From assembly GCA_964036315.1 (NCBI GenBank), contig OZ038485.1, positions 101,932,341 through 101,996,340 of the forward strand: 64,000 nucleotides of DNA, read 5' to 3'. The translations under genes were made by a program, and so were the position numbers. Positions 11,780-23,929 of the stretch are shown here, one piece after another. Below the pieces are notes generated by a model, which saw only the letters and a program-made list of their open reading frames with translations, was not told where the DNA came from and ran no database searches. The stretch is from Acanthosepion esculentum (lineage: Eukaryota; Mollusca; Cephalopoda; Sepiida; Sepiidae). Every line of letters begins with the position of its first letter. The first letter of the stretch is position 1.

Positions 11780-12110
11780 TATAAAATTGTGTATTTGGGT
11801 AGCAATCCCTCTTTTATACACGTTTCATTGAAGACAACTGACAAAGTACTGTGATAAAGTCTTTTATTTAATTTTCTTGTGTTCGTATAAAGGTTTTCTT
11901 TTCTGAACATAAAGTGTGTAAAAATTGTCCAAATGTGTTGCATATCAAAGTGCTTTCAGCTATTTGTTTAGTCATTATCAAGGAGGATGATTATTATTTT
12001 TAATTGTATGGGTTTCAATGTTTGCCGAGAATTACAGGAATGCTTTACTTTCCACACATGGTCAGCACATTGTGGCTGTGTTCATAGTTAATGTTATTGA
12101 GTGTTAGCTT
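11780..12110 (+). repeat. Dispersed repeat R1, copy 1
   Basis: Matches 55,090-55,400 in the same orientation through blocks such as GGGTAGCAAYCCCTCTTTTATACA, GTTTCATTGAAGA, ATTATCAAGGA and GTCAGCACATYGTGGC. Both copies lie close to CA/TA microsatellites. It has no coding potential and its class is unknown. Confidence 0.7.
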
Positions 12111-12113
12111 TTA

Positions 12114-12165
12114 CTCACACACACACACACATACATACATACATACATACATACATACATACATT
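12114..12165. repeat. (CA)n(CATA)n microsatellite
   Basis: A CA run followed by about nine CATA units, sitting between repeats R1 and R2. Confidence 0.95.
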
Positions 12166-12410
12166 GGCTGGCTACTCGTTTCCAAGTACACCTGTCTGAT
12201 AGAGCGTCTAGTCAATCCTTGTTGCAGATGCCTGCTCAGACACGTTTGTGTTTGTTCAGCATTCCCAAATCCCACTTGTGGTTTATACTGCACCTATGCT
12301 GAGCAAAACTTAGTTACAGTTTATGGAAAAGAGTGCATCATCTGGCGTGATTAGCAGTTTGAACACTCGGTCACGATGACTTGTGACTTCGTGCTAGTGC
12401 AACCATCGAC
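12166..12410 (+). repeat. Dispersed repeat R2, copy 1
   Basis: Its left half matches 54,640-54,790 in inverse orientation; both give related open frames beginning MQYKPQ with a shared 'CLSR.LQGL' block. Its right half matches the reverse complement of 53,803-53,915 (AGTTACAGTTT, CATCATCTGGCRTGAT, GATGACTTGTGAC). So R2 exists here intact and is split in two at 54 kb. It contains a B-box-like GGTTCGAGC in the 53.8-kb copy and may be tRNA-related. Confidence 0.7.
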
Positions 12411-12419
12411 TTTTGAACT

Positions 12420-12705
12420 GTTCCATCTTTCTAATTTCACTCACAAGTTATTGGTCAACGTATAGTATAATATACAGGCACTATCCAAATGTGGCGTGCG
12501 CTGGAATTGCCTTCCCAGGCCGATAACATCAAGAAGTCACCTTCTTAATAAATCAACTATGTGAGATTTGAACCTGGTTCGTATGGCCGGAATAAAAAGT
12601 GCGGGTGTAGAAATAAAGCTTATATGATGATAGGTATTTTCCCCACTTTAAGACCATTAAAATATAGCAATATATAAGATCAGACCATTAAAATATAGCA
12701 AATTT

Positions 12706-12742
<37 letters not shown>

Positions 12743-13458
12743 ACATAATAATTAGCATAGACATAAATATAAACAAATAAGTATTTTCGATAGGAGGCTA
12801 GGAGACAACGAAATGAGGTATAGCTAATCCAGTAATAACTTGAATTCGTGACAATTTATGAAGTACGAGATTTTGGGACACTAATCTTTGTTTGGAATCA
12901 GCTTTTGTGACTTAAAAAAAGCTGATAAAATTACGAAAGGTTAGTGAAATAAATAGTTGTTATAATAACAATAAAAATAATACTTAGAATTAGTATTGCA
13001 TTTCCCTAAAACAAACGTTGAACACATAAAAATGTTATCCCTTCTTTCTTTCTCTGACTGAAATCAGACAGCGTCGCTGATATGTCTTTTTCGTCTTTCC
13101 TCTCGATCTAAAAGGAACAGTTCATTGTTTATGAGATATTGGCAGGGCATAAAGTATGTGCAAACTAACTAGCTAACTAAGGAACAACAACAAAAACAAC
13201 AACAATAATAATAATAATATAAATTTGCGTATTAATTCTTTCCCTAATTTGTTCGTTAGTGAGTTCGCTAGCGTGTACATTCCGTTCTGCCAATATCTCA
13301 CACATACTGGACTATTTCATTTTGATCATGATGGTAGGTCTGGACCTGTGCAACATATAATTCTCATAGACTGTCTTCGTGAACTTGCTTGATTTTATTT
13401 ACTGGTCACTTTCGAATGGGGACAAATTACAAAAAGTATTTCTAAAAATATTTTGTTA
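12420..13458. other. No gene seen; (AT)n and AAC/AAT tracts
   Basis: It holds an (AT)n run at 12,709-12,739 and a short AAC/AAT tract near 13,190-13,220. A B-box-like AGGTTCAAATCTC on the minus strand near 12,575 hints at a SINE remnant, without a convincing A box. Confidence 0.5.
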
Positions 13459-13959
13459 TATACAGAGTGTCCCCCAAAGATTGACATCATTTTGTAGTTT
13501 AATAACGTAGCCAGTTCTCGCTCAAATGATCTCAAATTTTAACAAAATGTATAAAAACTAATTTGACCGTACGGACTTATCTCAATGAGAACCTTGACAC
13601 CTTGTGATTTTTTTCTATGGGGCTATAGGTCTGTAACCCCCTCTCCCTACAAGCCTAGAGGAACTTAAGCATAGAATCACTGAGGCACTGGAGAATGTTA
13701 CGCAAAACATGCTACAGCGTGTTTGGCAAGAGCTGGACTACCAACTTGACGTATGTTGTGTCACAGGGGATGCGCATATTGGACATTTGTGAAGCTTTGT
13801 GAAATCGGTTATAAAATCTACATCCCTTTGAATACATTTTTCGGATTTTGATAAATCTTTTATTGTTCAACATGAAGCTTAAATCCATTTGCCTGAGACA
13901 TGTAGTTACTCAGATATTCACATTTTAAATGATGTACATTTTCTGGGACACACTGTATA
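13459..13959 (+). mobile_element. Internally deleted Tc1/mariner-superfamily element with both terminal repeats
   Basis: The ends TATACAGAGTGTCCC (13,459-13,473) and GGGACACACTGTATA (13,945-13,959) are inverted repeats matching at 14 of 15 positions and including TA at each outer edge, as expected for TA target duplication. Inside, the plus strand encodes the C-terminus of an IS630/mariner-type transposase: 'LTPCDFFLWGY' (after the last catalytic acidic residue), then in another frame 'LEELKHRITEALENVTQNML', 'RVWQELDYQLDVCCVTG' and 'AHIGHL' before a stop at 13,790-13,792. The N-terminus and first catalytic residues are absent, so it is non-autonomous. Confidence 0.82.
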
Positions 13960-13990
13960 TTTTTTGGGTGCTTTGTTACTTATTTTTACA

Positions 13991-14014
13991 TGAGAGAGAG
14001 AGAGAGAGAGAGAG
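13991..14014. repeat. (GA)n microsatellite
   Basis: Twelve GA units just beyond the mariner-like element. Confidence 0.9.
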
Positions 14015-14395
14015 CATTTTTTTTCATTTATACAAGATTGGTTTAAGACTAAGAAAAATTCTCAATGATTTTTTTTTATTATTTTCTATATTTCAGAACA
14101 TTTTCAGCGTTTCCAGTATATATTTAAATATAAGATTCAATGCCCGAATACCTTCAGCTTTCATAAGCCGCTATCAAAGAGTTTTTTTTCTTGTGCTCTG
14201 TCAATTTCATCATTAAATATATCTCACAGCATACTTGAAGCTATTATTATACAAAAGAAACCAACTACATTAAATATCTTCCACTATAGGATATGGCATT
14301 TTAAATGTGTTTAAAATATTTATAATGTATAAAACTATTTCATAGATTTAGTGACATTAAGTGAAACTGTTTTCCACCCCATTTATGTAAATGTA

Positions 14396-14757
14396 TTTCA
14401 ATTTGAAATGTAAGAATCCCTCCACAAAAGGACATGCAGTAAGAAAACTTTTCGCTCCAAGATTTACAACAGTATTTACATTAGTATTGTCCTCATCTTT
14501 GTCGCCATATTTGTCACAACGTTTCGGCCATATTCCAGGTGGTTGGAATTTCGAACTGAACCCTTTATTTCGATCACTGGGGTAGACTGTTCTAGTTCCA
14601 CGTGCCATGTTTGATGGATGTCAGTTATCAGTTATCTCCTGTTAATTTTCCCTCTGAAAGTTCTCCACTGCCTTAACCGGGTATTGAACTCACAATCTTT
14701 GGGTCCGTCACTGGATCTAACCAACGCCTTTATCCACTGTGCCATGTGTCCTTGAGG
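14396..14757 (-). repeat. tRNA-derived SINE with conserved core, family C copy 1
   Basis: The minus strand starts with a tRNA-like head: GGCACAGTGGATAAAGGCG (A box), then GAGTTCAATACCC (B box). It continues through a middle shared with 45,600-45,972 (GGGTTCAGTTCGAAATTCC, GACAAAGATGAGGACAATAC). The shared middle makes related 80-codon frames in both copies ('RNKGFSSKFQ'), which I take as a by-product of DNA identity. Relics of the core occur at 21.45 and 25.55 kb. Confidence 0.75.
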
Positions 14758-14759
14758 AC

Positions 14760-16440
14760 ATCTGGGTATGAATTTCTGGGTATTATAATAATATAAATAA
14801 GTATATATAAGTATTATAAACCTAATGTTTTCAGCAACCTTTTTTACCAGTGCTCATATTGCAATTTTTGCTGTTATCATTGCATGTTTTTACCAGAGCT
14901 CATATTGCAACTTTGTTATCATTGCTTTTCTCTGGCACTCCTTATTACTGGTTCCCATATTGTATTTATTTCTATGCTTGGTCGACTCAGGATATAGACA
15001 GACTCTGAAGATGTACAACATCTAGCACTTAATGACAAAGACAGTTGAAAGTACTCAAAAGTACTTAACCAAGGAACAAGTAGAAAAACTTTTTATAAAT
15101 TTTGCTATTTATCGAGATTGATCAGAAATTTGGGAATTGGGATAATGTGGAGTTATGCTTCAATCCACCTTCATATTCTTTGTTGTCTTGAAGAACTGAT
15201 GAACAAATTATGAACACACAGTAAATGTATCTATGTTGCTCTCCGTGGCAATTACATCTTTTTTTCTGGTTCTCAGGAACCCTATTTATTTGGGTCGGCC
15301 ATCCCTTTTTCTTTGTCTGTCTTCATTTGGGTTCCCATTCATCAAAGGCAAAGAAGAGAAGTCAGTGTTCAGCATTATATTTCCATCTGATACTTTATCT
15401 TCTCACATCCACAAGCTCGTTCTTCTTAGACTGTTTTATTATGTCAGATTACTACAAGAAGATATTTCTATTTCAATCCTTTTCACTTGGGACAAAAAGT
15501 AAGGATAATGAAAGTGCAGGCATCTACATCAGAGAACAGCCAAACAACAAGTAACATAGTAATTACAACAATTTGAAAGTTGGGGTTCGACATGATAAAT
15601 AATGACACATAGTATTTTTTCACAAATCATTACTGTTTTCTGAAGAAAATGTTTAAAAGATGAAATTAAGGTTCAAGATTGTAGCATTGGAACTTCATTC
15701 CAGTGATCAGTGAAAGTAATTTAGCATGGCCTTATAAAATTTATAATTTACTGAAGCTTTACAAACTGTATATGGGCAAAGATGTATAGCACATTATTAC
15801 TAAATCATTGTGTCATCAAATAAGACCTTTATTTACTTCAAAGGGAAATTATACTGAACAATTTAGCCATATAATGATGTAATATGTTATATAATGGTGT
15901 AATATGTTATACAATGGAGTTGTCTAAGTGTGATTTTCAATAAACAATACAAATTTAAAATATTTTGACTTATAATTTATTCTCAGTATTATTATGGTGT
16001 TATATACACTACTTTTATTTAGTAGTATCTTTTTATACTTTTATTAATTATGATATAACAAATCTTATTCATTGAGTAGCCTTTTTTTGTAATCTTTTAC
16101 ATTTTTTTTTTACTACATAGTTGTTAGTTATTGAATACAATAAAAAAAATATAGCACATTTTGCTTGTGGTGATTGATAATTAGAATTCTGGTTTGAAGT
16201 TAGTTTGGAAACAAAAACCTGTGGAAATTATGTATTTCTGTACATTTTTTTTTCAGACGATCTTTAAAACTAAATGCTCAAAATTGGTAAAAGCTACAAA
16301 TTTATTTTTTTGTGTCAGTACTTACCACATGAAACCCCAGCTTTCACATAAAGTGCAATGTTGATAAAAAACATGAAAAATCAACCCATCATACCAAAGC
16401 AAGCCGATAATGCCATGAGCACACAGGGAATTACAGGAAC
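14760..16440. other. No gene or recognised repeat
   Basis: AT-rich DNA with open frames of up to 109 codons at 15,225-15,554 that are low-complexity Phe/Leu/Ser-rich and overlap in two frames, so they are not credible coding sequences. A short tandem AATATGTTATA(T/C)AATGG occurs near 15,880-15,915. Confidence 0.5.
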
Positions 16441-16800
16441 AGAAAGAGAAGATTTTCAATGAAGAGAGAAAATAAAAGAACAGGGTTCAGGAAGGCAGAA
16501 GATGGCAGTTGACACTGCATTTAAATTTTTGAATATCATAGGTGGCAAGGAAGAAAGAAATCAAAAGAGAGTTCCGCTGGCAACAACTGCAAGAAAAGAA
16601 ACTGTTAAAATAGAAGAGACGATTACATCTAGTTTGTTCATCAGTAAAACGGTGAGACCAAGTTGCCAATCTAGTAGCATGCTTAAGTTCATGCAGTTGA
16701 GGCACCAAGGAGGAAAGCACATCAGAACAATTGCCATGAAAATATTTGTGGAAAAGACAGAAAGAAACCACAACACATTGGTGAGAAAGTGACTGAAGTA
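16440..16800 (-). mobile_element. CR1/L2-like LINE 3' fragment (family A)
   Basis: The minus strand carries 'FHKYFHGNCSDVLSSLVPQL', 'FNSFFS' and 'KFKCSVNCHL', the C-terminal block of this family (compare 62.3 kb). The 94-codon frame is open but lacks the catalytic RT core, which is truncated away. Confidence 0.8.
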
Positions 16801-16954
16801 AAGATCAGTGAACCCAAGTAACCTTTAATGATTTTACCAATTGATGGTACCAAAGAACAAGAGTAATGATGTTGGCAATTCATATATGACAAAGACAAGC
16901 CATAAAGTGCTTCTTTTAAGTGAAACAGTGAACTTCTTGACTTGATATTTCATA

Positions 16955-17580
16955 AGCTAAGGTTACTAAGATCTGCAATAAGAAAAAATCTATCCATTGC
17001 ATGACTTATTTCAGTATAATTGTTCTACTTTATGAGTCATTGTTATTCATTCCTTATTTCTTCTTATATAAAAACAAATATCTCAAAGAAGAGAAAATTG
17101 TATGCTAAGGTTACTAAGATCTACAATAAGAACAAATCTTCAATCAGTCACATTTTATTCCATTATTATTGTTACAACAGTTCTTTTATTATAATTGCTT
17201 GACTAGTTTTCTGTGGTTTATCAACACTTTTCAGGTGATTTAAAGCCAGAAAATATTTTTAGATTGTAAGAATTTGGGATAGGGGAAGAGGTGGATTTAT
17301 ATCTTTCCCAAGGGTGTACGCATGCATAAGTGAATATAATGAACCCAACAGGAATTGAAACTGATTAGCAATTCTGAGTCATCATCCATAACATCAACTG
17401 CACATCCAAACTTACAGCACCTGGTATTTCCAAGCAGTCACCCATCTAAGTACTGACCAGGCTCAATGTTATTATAATTGTTAATCTCTTCTTGTGCCTA
17501 ATAAGATGTATGCTAAGAACAAATCTTCTATGTTTCATATGACTACTTATATTGTTATAATTGTTCTATTTTATTATTTT
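16955..17580 (+). repeat. Four diverged copies of an ~80-bp unit
   Basis: Units at about 16,960, 17,100 and 17,495, with a fourth at 18,795-18,870, share AAGATCTRCAATAAGAA, ACAAATCTTC and AGTATAATTGYT-type ends. The 5S-tRNA SINE at 17.2-17.47 kb lies between units 2 and 3. Class unknown. Confidence 0.55.
17215..17466 (-). repeat. Chimeric 5S rRNA/tRNA-derived SINE, copy 2 (5' truncated)
   Basis: Minus-strand 17,466-17,411 keeps only the 3' half of the 5S part (GCCTGGTCAGTACTTAGATG, GGAAATACCAGGTGCTGTAAG). The tRNA-like part and the tail with AAAGCCAGAAAATATTTTTAGA (plus-strand reading) follow in the same order as in copy 1. Confidence 0.78.
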
Positions 17581-17599
17581 AAGCGTACAATGCAACCCT

Positions 17600-18170
17600 A
17601 AACCAAGCTTTCCACTGACTGGCTAATGATCACCCACCAAGCTAGATTTCAACTCTAAATCTCATCTGTATTCACAAAAAGCTGGGAAGATCACCCTGCA
17701 TGCTCACAAGGTAATACTATAAAAGAAAATCACAACATCAAGAAATAAGAATGCAAAACCCCATTTCCCATATTGTATGCAGCTGTTTTATTCAGGGCTT
17801 CACCTGCTCATCTACATAGGTAGGTAGGTGATACTTGAAATGACTTCTACTATGTCACCTCTTCCCCCTACCAACTCCTTGCCCATCTACTCATCCCAAC
17901 ATGGTGACTGGCAATACAAAATAGAGGATTTTGAACCATGACATGGACACATTCATCTCTCGTCAAGGCCAGGCCAGACCAGATATCAAGCATGACATAT
18001 ATAGACCAGCACCCAGATATAGGCCATTTACAGTTTTGTTGTGACTTAATCCTAGAAAATCCCTTTACTTCCCATTCCCCTTCAGTTAAAGTGAATGCTG
18101 CTTAGAAGACCAAACTTAAAAAGGAACCACCTACTGGTCTATCAAACAGAAACAGAAATTTCAACTATCT
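17600..18170. other. No feature identified
   Basis: Mixed-composition DNA with no long frame, no splice pattern, and no repeat matched elsewhere in the window. Confidence 0.5.
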
Positions 18171-18174
18171 CTTC

Positions 18175-18800
18175 CTGATGTTAAATATGAGTGTCCTTTT
18201 TGTTACCATTGTCTCTAGAACTTCACCATTGTTCACATATTCGGTCTATGGTATTCTCAGCATCCTTCTGTAGAAACAAACTTCTGTTGCTTCATGTCTC
18301 TTTATCTGGGAGAAGATTGTCCAGCATTCACCGTCATAGAGGACTGATACTACATAAGAGTTCAGTACTCTTTTCTTTGTCACTAACGATACTTTTCTGT
18401 TTTATACTGTACTCAGATTTTGGAGGCATCTTTCGCTATCCCAATGCGCCTTTGGATTTCCATGTCACACTTTCCATTCCATTAATACACTTCCCAGATA
18501 TCTAAATTGTTGCACCCGTTTGATCTTGGTATCTCCAATCTGTAATTTACATGTTTGGCTGTTCCTTTTTGCTAACAACCATGCATTCAGTCTTCTTGCA
18601 ATTGAGGTTTAGTCCTTTCTTATTGCCTTCCTTCAATACCTTCTATAGGAGTTTTTGTAGTTTCCTTTCTAAGTCTGTTCTCAACACTGTGTCATCTGCA
18701 TATCTTATGTTGTTAAGATTGTGGCTGCCAATAATGAATCCTGGTAGGGTTTCTAATTCTCTCTGAATGGCGTCACTGAAAAGATCCACTGAGAAGATGC
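18175..18800 (-). mobile_element. RTE-like LINE, RT active-site region to C-terminus
   Basis: The minus strand encodes 'LFSDAIQRELETLPGFIIGS' and then 'LNNIRYADDTVL', with the RT catalytic YADD box. Further downstream, in disrupted frames, it encodes the same C-terminal block as at 10.64 kb. This is the longest copy of the family here, but it has several stops and frameshifts. Confidence 0.82.
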
Positions 18801-18869
18801 AAAAATCTACAATAAGACTAAATCTTCTATTCATCACATGACTTTCATTCCAGTATAATTGCTGTAAAG

Positions 18870-19300
18870 ACCTGGACACTGAAGACAGCCAATATGCAGT
18901 GCCTTGTTACATTTGAATTTTGCAGTGACCATTGTATCATTAATGTTGGACAGTTCCACTGGATAAGAAATGACAGAATCAATGACTCAGTTAGGATGAG
19001 AAAGAACATCACTCAAATGATCATCCAAAGAAAGCTGGGCCTCTTTGGACACATCTGCCGGATGGATAACTCAAGACTGGTGAACCTATCAATCTTCAGA
19101 ATCATGAATGGCAACAACAGAAGAGCCAGGCCAAAGATGTGATTTATCGATAACATTATCCATTGGTATAACATAGAAATAGCTGAGCTATAACTAGAAC
19201 TTCCGACAATAGAGAAAAGTGGAGTGCAATTACCCAGAATGCTGTTGGCACTAATGGGCATTGGGCCCAAGGAAATTAAGTCAAAGTTATCAATCACTTA
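18870..19300 (+). mobile_element. RTE-like LINE C-terminal fragment, plus strand
   Basis: The frame encodes 'KTWTLKTANMQCLVTFEF', 'WIRNDRINDSVRMRKNI', 'QRKLGLFGHICRMDNSRLVN' and, across a stop, 'FIDNIIHWYN', the usual end of an RTE/Jockey-like LINE ORF2. It lies immediately beyond the oppositely oriented LINE at 18.2-18.8 kb, giving a head-to-head arrangement of two relics. Confidence 0.78.
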
Positions 19301-21623
19301 TTCTAATTTGTAAGTCAAACTTTATCGTGTATGTATGTTTATAGAAAAAAAAAAAAAACAACACACAACAGATAGAGGATTTGGTATTATCCAGTTTTAG
19401 GAATCTTGGAACAGACACAGGTTTTCTTACCTGTACTGTAACAGGAATGCATTTATGATCATGTATTAAAAATACAAGTAATTGAAAAATGGAGCAAAAA
19501 AATAATTAATATTTTAATAATGTGAAAAATAGAAATATTACTGACCATTTTAGGTAGAGAAATATTCGTAATGTTTAACCTTTGTGTCCACAAAAACTGG
19601 TACAGCAAAAACACACTTATTCCCTTGTAACCACCATTACTTTATACACTTTTGACTTCCTTGGCAATGTTTATTTACAAGATAATAAAAATCTGTGAAC
19701 CAAATAAAATGCAATATTTATTAACCTTTTATAAAAGAAATTTGAAAAATCTTATGCAAAAGTTTATAAAATTATCAAAATATATAAACCAACTACAATG
19801 CAATATTTATTATTTACCATTTTATAAATAAGTATGAAAACAAAAAACTTTGACTAAACATATATTTCTTTTTCAAAGAATAAATATTCTTGTGTCAAGG
19901 GAATAACTGTCCTTTTGACACACCATTTTTTTTTGTAGGCACAAAGGTTAAACAATGCTGAATTATCTCTTATGAAATTATATACCTTAAGAATTTTTTT
20001 CCTTTTTTTTTTTCAAGAATTTCTCAAAATTGAAATTGGAAAAAAAAAAAAAAAATTCCTCTATTTTTTTTTTTTTTTGCTCAACTAACTTAAATTCTTA
20101 GATTTTGCAAAATCCCGATTTAAAAAAAAACAAAAAAAAGACACAAAACTACCTAGCTGAATATAAATTACAACAAGTATATTCCAACCTTGTCAAAAGA
20201 TTTTCTATTGGTTTTACTTATTGTCATTTAAGTAAATAGATATGTTCTAAGAAAACAAAAATTAGTAAAGTAACAAAAAAGTAAGGTGGCTACTAACAGA
20301 GTCAATATATTTTGGTGGAATTTAAGAAAAATTATGCAGATTTTATATACATAAACAGAATAAGTATACAGAAATGTAAAATTCTACCATTTTTCAGTTT
20401 ATTTTTAATTCAAAATCTTTACTCATCTTGAACAAATATATTCCAAAATAGTGAATTACAAAGATACCTCACAAGTATGTGCAAAAAAAAATGTCATAAT
20501 TAAGTAAGCAATGTCCACATGATAATTTCACCCACATTTTATATTTATCCTTTTACATGCAACAGACATAAAAAAAAAGAAATTAACTAGAAATAAAATT
20601 CACAAATTCAATCATCCATACACAAACAATACAATCAAATTTAATCAGAGACTGCAGAAAATTTCTCATACTACCTGGGAAGAAAGGAGGACAAAGTTGT
20701 ACAAGTTTCAAAGAACTATTACAGTTTCAATGTTGACATTAATATCACTAAACTCAAATGGGCCAACATTTAATTGTTGAGCTTTAGAAGATTCTTAATG
20801 GAATGACATCAGTTTTCTTTTCCAAGACACCAACCATAGATTTATTTTTATCTATATTTATCTGGATTTCTTGGTTCTGAAAACAATCTCCCATCCCAAT
20901 TTATTTGGTCCTTTTTTTTATCCTCTTTTCTTAGAGGAAGCACACCAAGTTGTTTCTGGAAAAACAAAGAAAAAAAAAAAAAACAGCACCTAATCCCTAA
21001 GAAAACAATTAGGAAAGGTGGGTCCTATACTAGCCCCTACACACCTTTTAATTTTTAGGTTCCATAGAACAAAATGCAGTACAGTATTTGCGAAACAAAA
21101 GCAAGCAAAAAAAAAAAAGAAATTAATTATAACAAAGAAATAAGCAGTATGCTACAATCATGAAAAGACCCATTTAAGAGTCAGGCATATGACCAACCTC
21201 TGCTCCACTCCTTACCATTGGCTTTTGTGCCATATTTGGTTATATACACATTTGAATTAATATAAACAATTGCTGGTATAGTATAAAGATAAATTTACGG
21301 AACTTGTTCGGTCTGATTAAAAACTAAGTTGATTTTTGTAAATGTAGTAATAGTAGTATTAGTATTTTTTTAATAATAAAATACTATTTTATTCATCCTT
21401 TTTTTCTTTTTTTTAATTATTCACTCTCAGACTAATGTCCTCATCTTTGCTGCTACAATTATAATTTATCATTCATCATGTCCTCCAGCCTTCTTTAGGT
21501 CTGTTGATCTGGGTATTGTTCAGGTAATTTCAAAATGAACATTTTATTCAATCTACAGAGATTGTTCTCATTCTACTGTCCATGTCAATGGATATATAGT
21601 CTTGGTTAATTGCTATTATTTTT

Positions 21624-21677
<54 letters not shown>

Positions 21678-23925
21678 ATTGTAAAATTACTTTGCCATTT
21701 TTACTATCAATGTTTTCATGACATCATCACTTCACACATACAAAGAGTTTAGAAAATAATTTGCTTTAATTATTCTTAGTAGACTATGCTAACTTCATTC
21801 ATTTAAGTTAAATCTCTCACTTAAAAATTGTAACTGTTGTCCAAAACAATAATTCTACAGCATAAACACAATACATATTTATATCTTAATTATACATGAA
21901 AGCAAGTAATTTATATCCCAATTATTTAAAGAAAGGTTGGTTATTAAGAAAAGATGGCACTTTAATGACATATTGGCATAAACATAAGTAGTTTGAATTA
22001 CAACTTATGTATAAGCAACTAAACCTTGATCAAGTTTTCCACATTCAGTGTCCACTGGGATCAGTCTAATTTGAAAACCTATCTCTGGTACACATGCACC
22101 ACACTCTCGCAGATTGACCTGTTACAACTCTGTGCAATCCATGCACACATCAACCAGCACATTATGAATGATCAAAATATAACTATCACCATCAGACAAA
22201 TACTAGTGGATAACACCAAAATACTATACAGCACCTATTGCAAGGAAAGACTCAAAACTCTAGAAGTTACTACTATACAAAATAAACAGCCCACATTAAA
22301 TATCATTCATCACAGGAGGTATCTTGAAATGCATATGATATAATTAATGTGCGCACATATATTAGTATTAAAAAATAAAATAAATTGCATTCTTTTTGTG
22401 TGGCTTTGTTCCCATTAGCTGTTACACATGATGTCATGCAAGACCATTTCAAACTTCCAGCTTCCCAAAGAATACCAGGATATAGAGAAAGGACTTCTAA
22501 CTACCACACAGACACCACATTGGTTCTTGATAATGACTGTGATAGTCAAAAGTACTTGAACAAAAATAACAAAATATGAATTTCAGTTTATCCACAACTT
22601 CGAGCACAATACACAACACCTTATCCTAAAATTAGGGAATTAATATCAAAGTGGAAATTTTTTTTGCATGACACGGTTATATATATATATATATATGCAC
22701 ACATTGCAGCAGATATACCTCCCACATAATGTTTAGACATCAGTGACAATGATGTCTTCATCTAGTTAATGTCTTACATTTTGTTGGAGGTATTTCTGCC
22801 ACACACTGTATAATAAAAGTGTGATGTAGATATCTCATGTAAACTAGAAAAAGAAAACAACAAATATTAAGGCCATACAAAAAGAAATGCATACCTCAGC
22901 AGTAGACTACCACCTAGACTTAGGATTTCTTTATGAAAAGGAAACTTTTCTCTTTTTTGGTTAGTCAATGACATGTAAAATACATGATGATTATTAGTCT
23001 ATTACAAGCACATTAGATTTATTTTTGTATATTTTATAATAGCCAGCTACTAATAATTATTGTCAATATTTATTATCTAATATAACTAACCCTGCATCTT
23101 CATGTAAGTACAGAAAGTAAAATTCCATTGTAATTGTGAGTATTCAGAAGTGACTCATCTAAGGAGATATTTAGCAAAAGACATATCTACTAGTTTCTAT
23201 AGAAATGCCATCAAATCTCAGTCTTTTTGCATTCTAAACATAGCAAGCAACTCTTTTCTTTTACATTCTTTTATTGATCTCCGAGTATTTTTTTGTTTTT
23301 TTTCCCCTCCCTTTCCACAATAGATTTATTTCATTGTTTCTATTCCTTTTTTTTTTGGTTTCAGTTTTATCTTTTTTCTCTCATGACAAACCAGTTGATC
23401 ACATGGCAGATTTCAGAGCTATTAAGAGAAAGTGGGGGGAGCATTTATTTTGACAATTGAGGTTTCAAGTGTACTAAGGAGAGTGTATAAACATGTAAAA
23501 TAAATATCTGTTCAGATAATGATACATTATGAAGTATTACATTTCTGTTTCTCACAAATTTCTGGTCATGGCTATAATATTGGGGAATCGGAAACCTGAT
23601 GTCCGAGTGTAGAATTGCACATGATTGTCCTTAATTTCTCTTCTGTTCAACAAAGTCATGTTATTGTCTGTCAAAATGTAAAACAACAACAAAAATGAAG
23701 AACAAACAGATTATGGACAATGATTCAAAGAAATGACACCAGCAGTCAGGAACCAGAATTTGAAATTCGATATTTTCTTATGACTTATCCATCTGTCTGT
23801 TACACTCTCATGACGAAATCATTTTTCAGAATATCTCATCTCATTGGATAATGCTACACAAAGCATATATTTCTTATTAATATAAATTTTATTTTTAGTG
23901 GGTAGACATGTTTCAGTTGCTATCC
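19300..23925. other. Long AT-rich stretch with no gene seen
   Basis: It contains poly(A/T) runs at 19,345, 20,040, 20,065 and 20,970, (GT)n at 21,626-21,674, (AT)n at 22,678-22,696 and a family C SINE relic at 21.45 kb. Open frames of up to 105 codons (22,026-22,343 plus) show no recognisable domain. Confidence 0.55.
21425..21560 (-). repeat. Family C SINE core, relic
   Basis: The plus strand reads AATGTCCTCATCTTTGCTGC, then CTTCTTTAGGTC and AATTTCAAAATGAACATTTT, matching the core of the copy at 45.68-45.78 kb (GTCCTCATCTTTGTTGCC, CTTCAGGTGACTGGAATTTT). The tRNA head is not visible. Confidence 0.5.
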
Positions 23926-23929
23926 CTGT

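Noticed and set aside
15225..15554. 109-codon plus-strand open frame
   Set aside because: Low-complexity Phe/Leu/Ser composition, overlapped by another open frame, with no domain.
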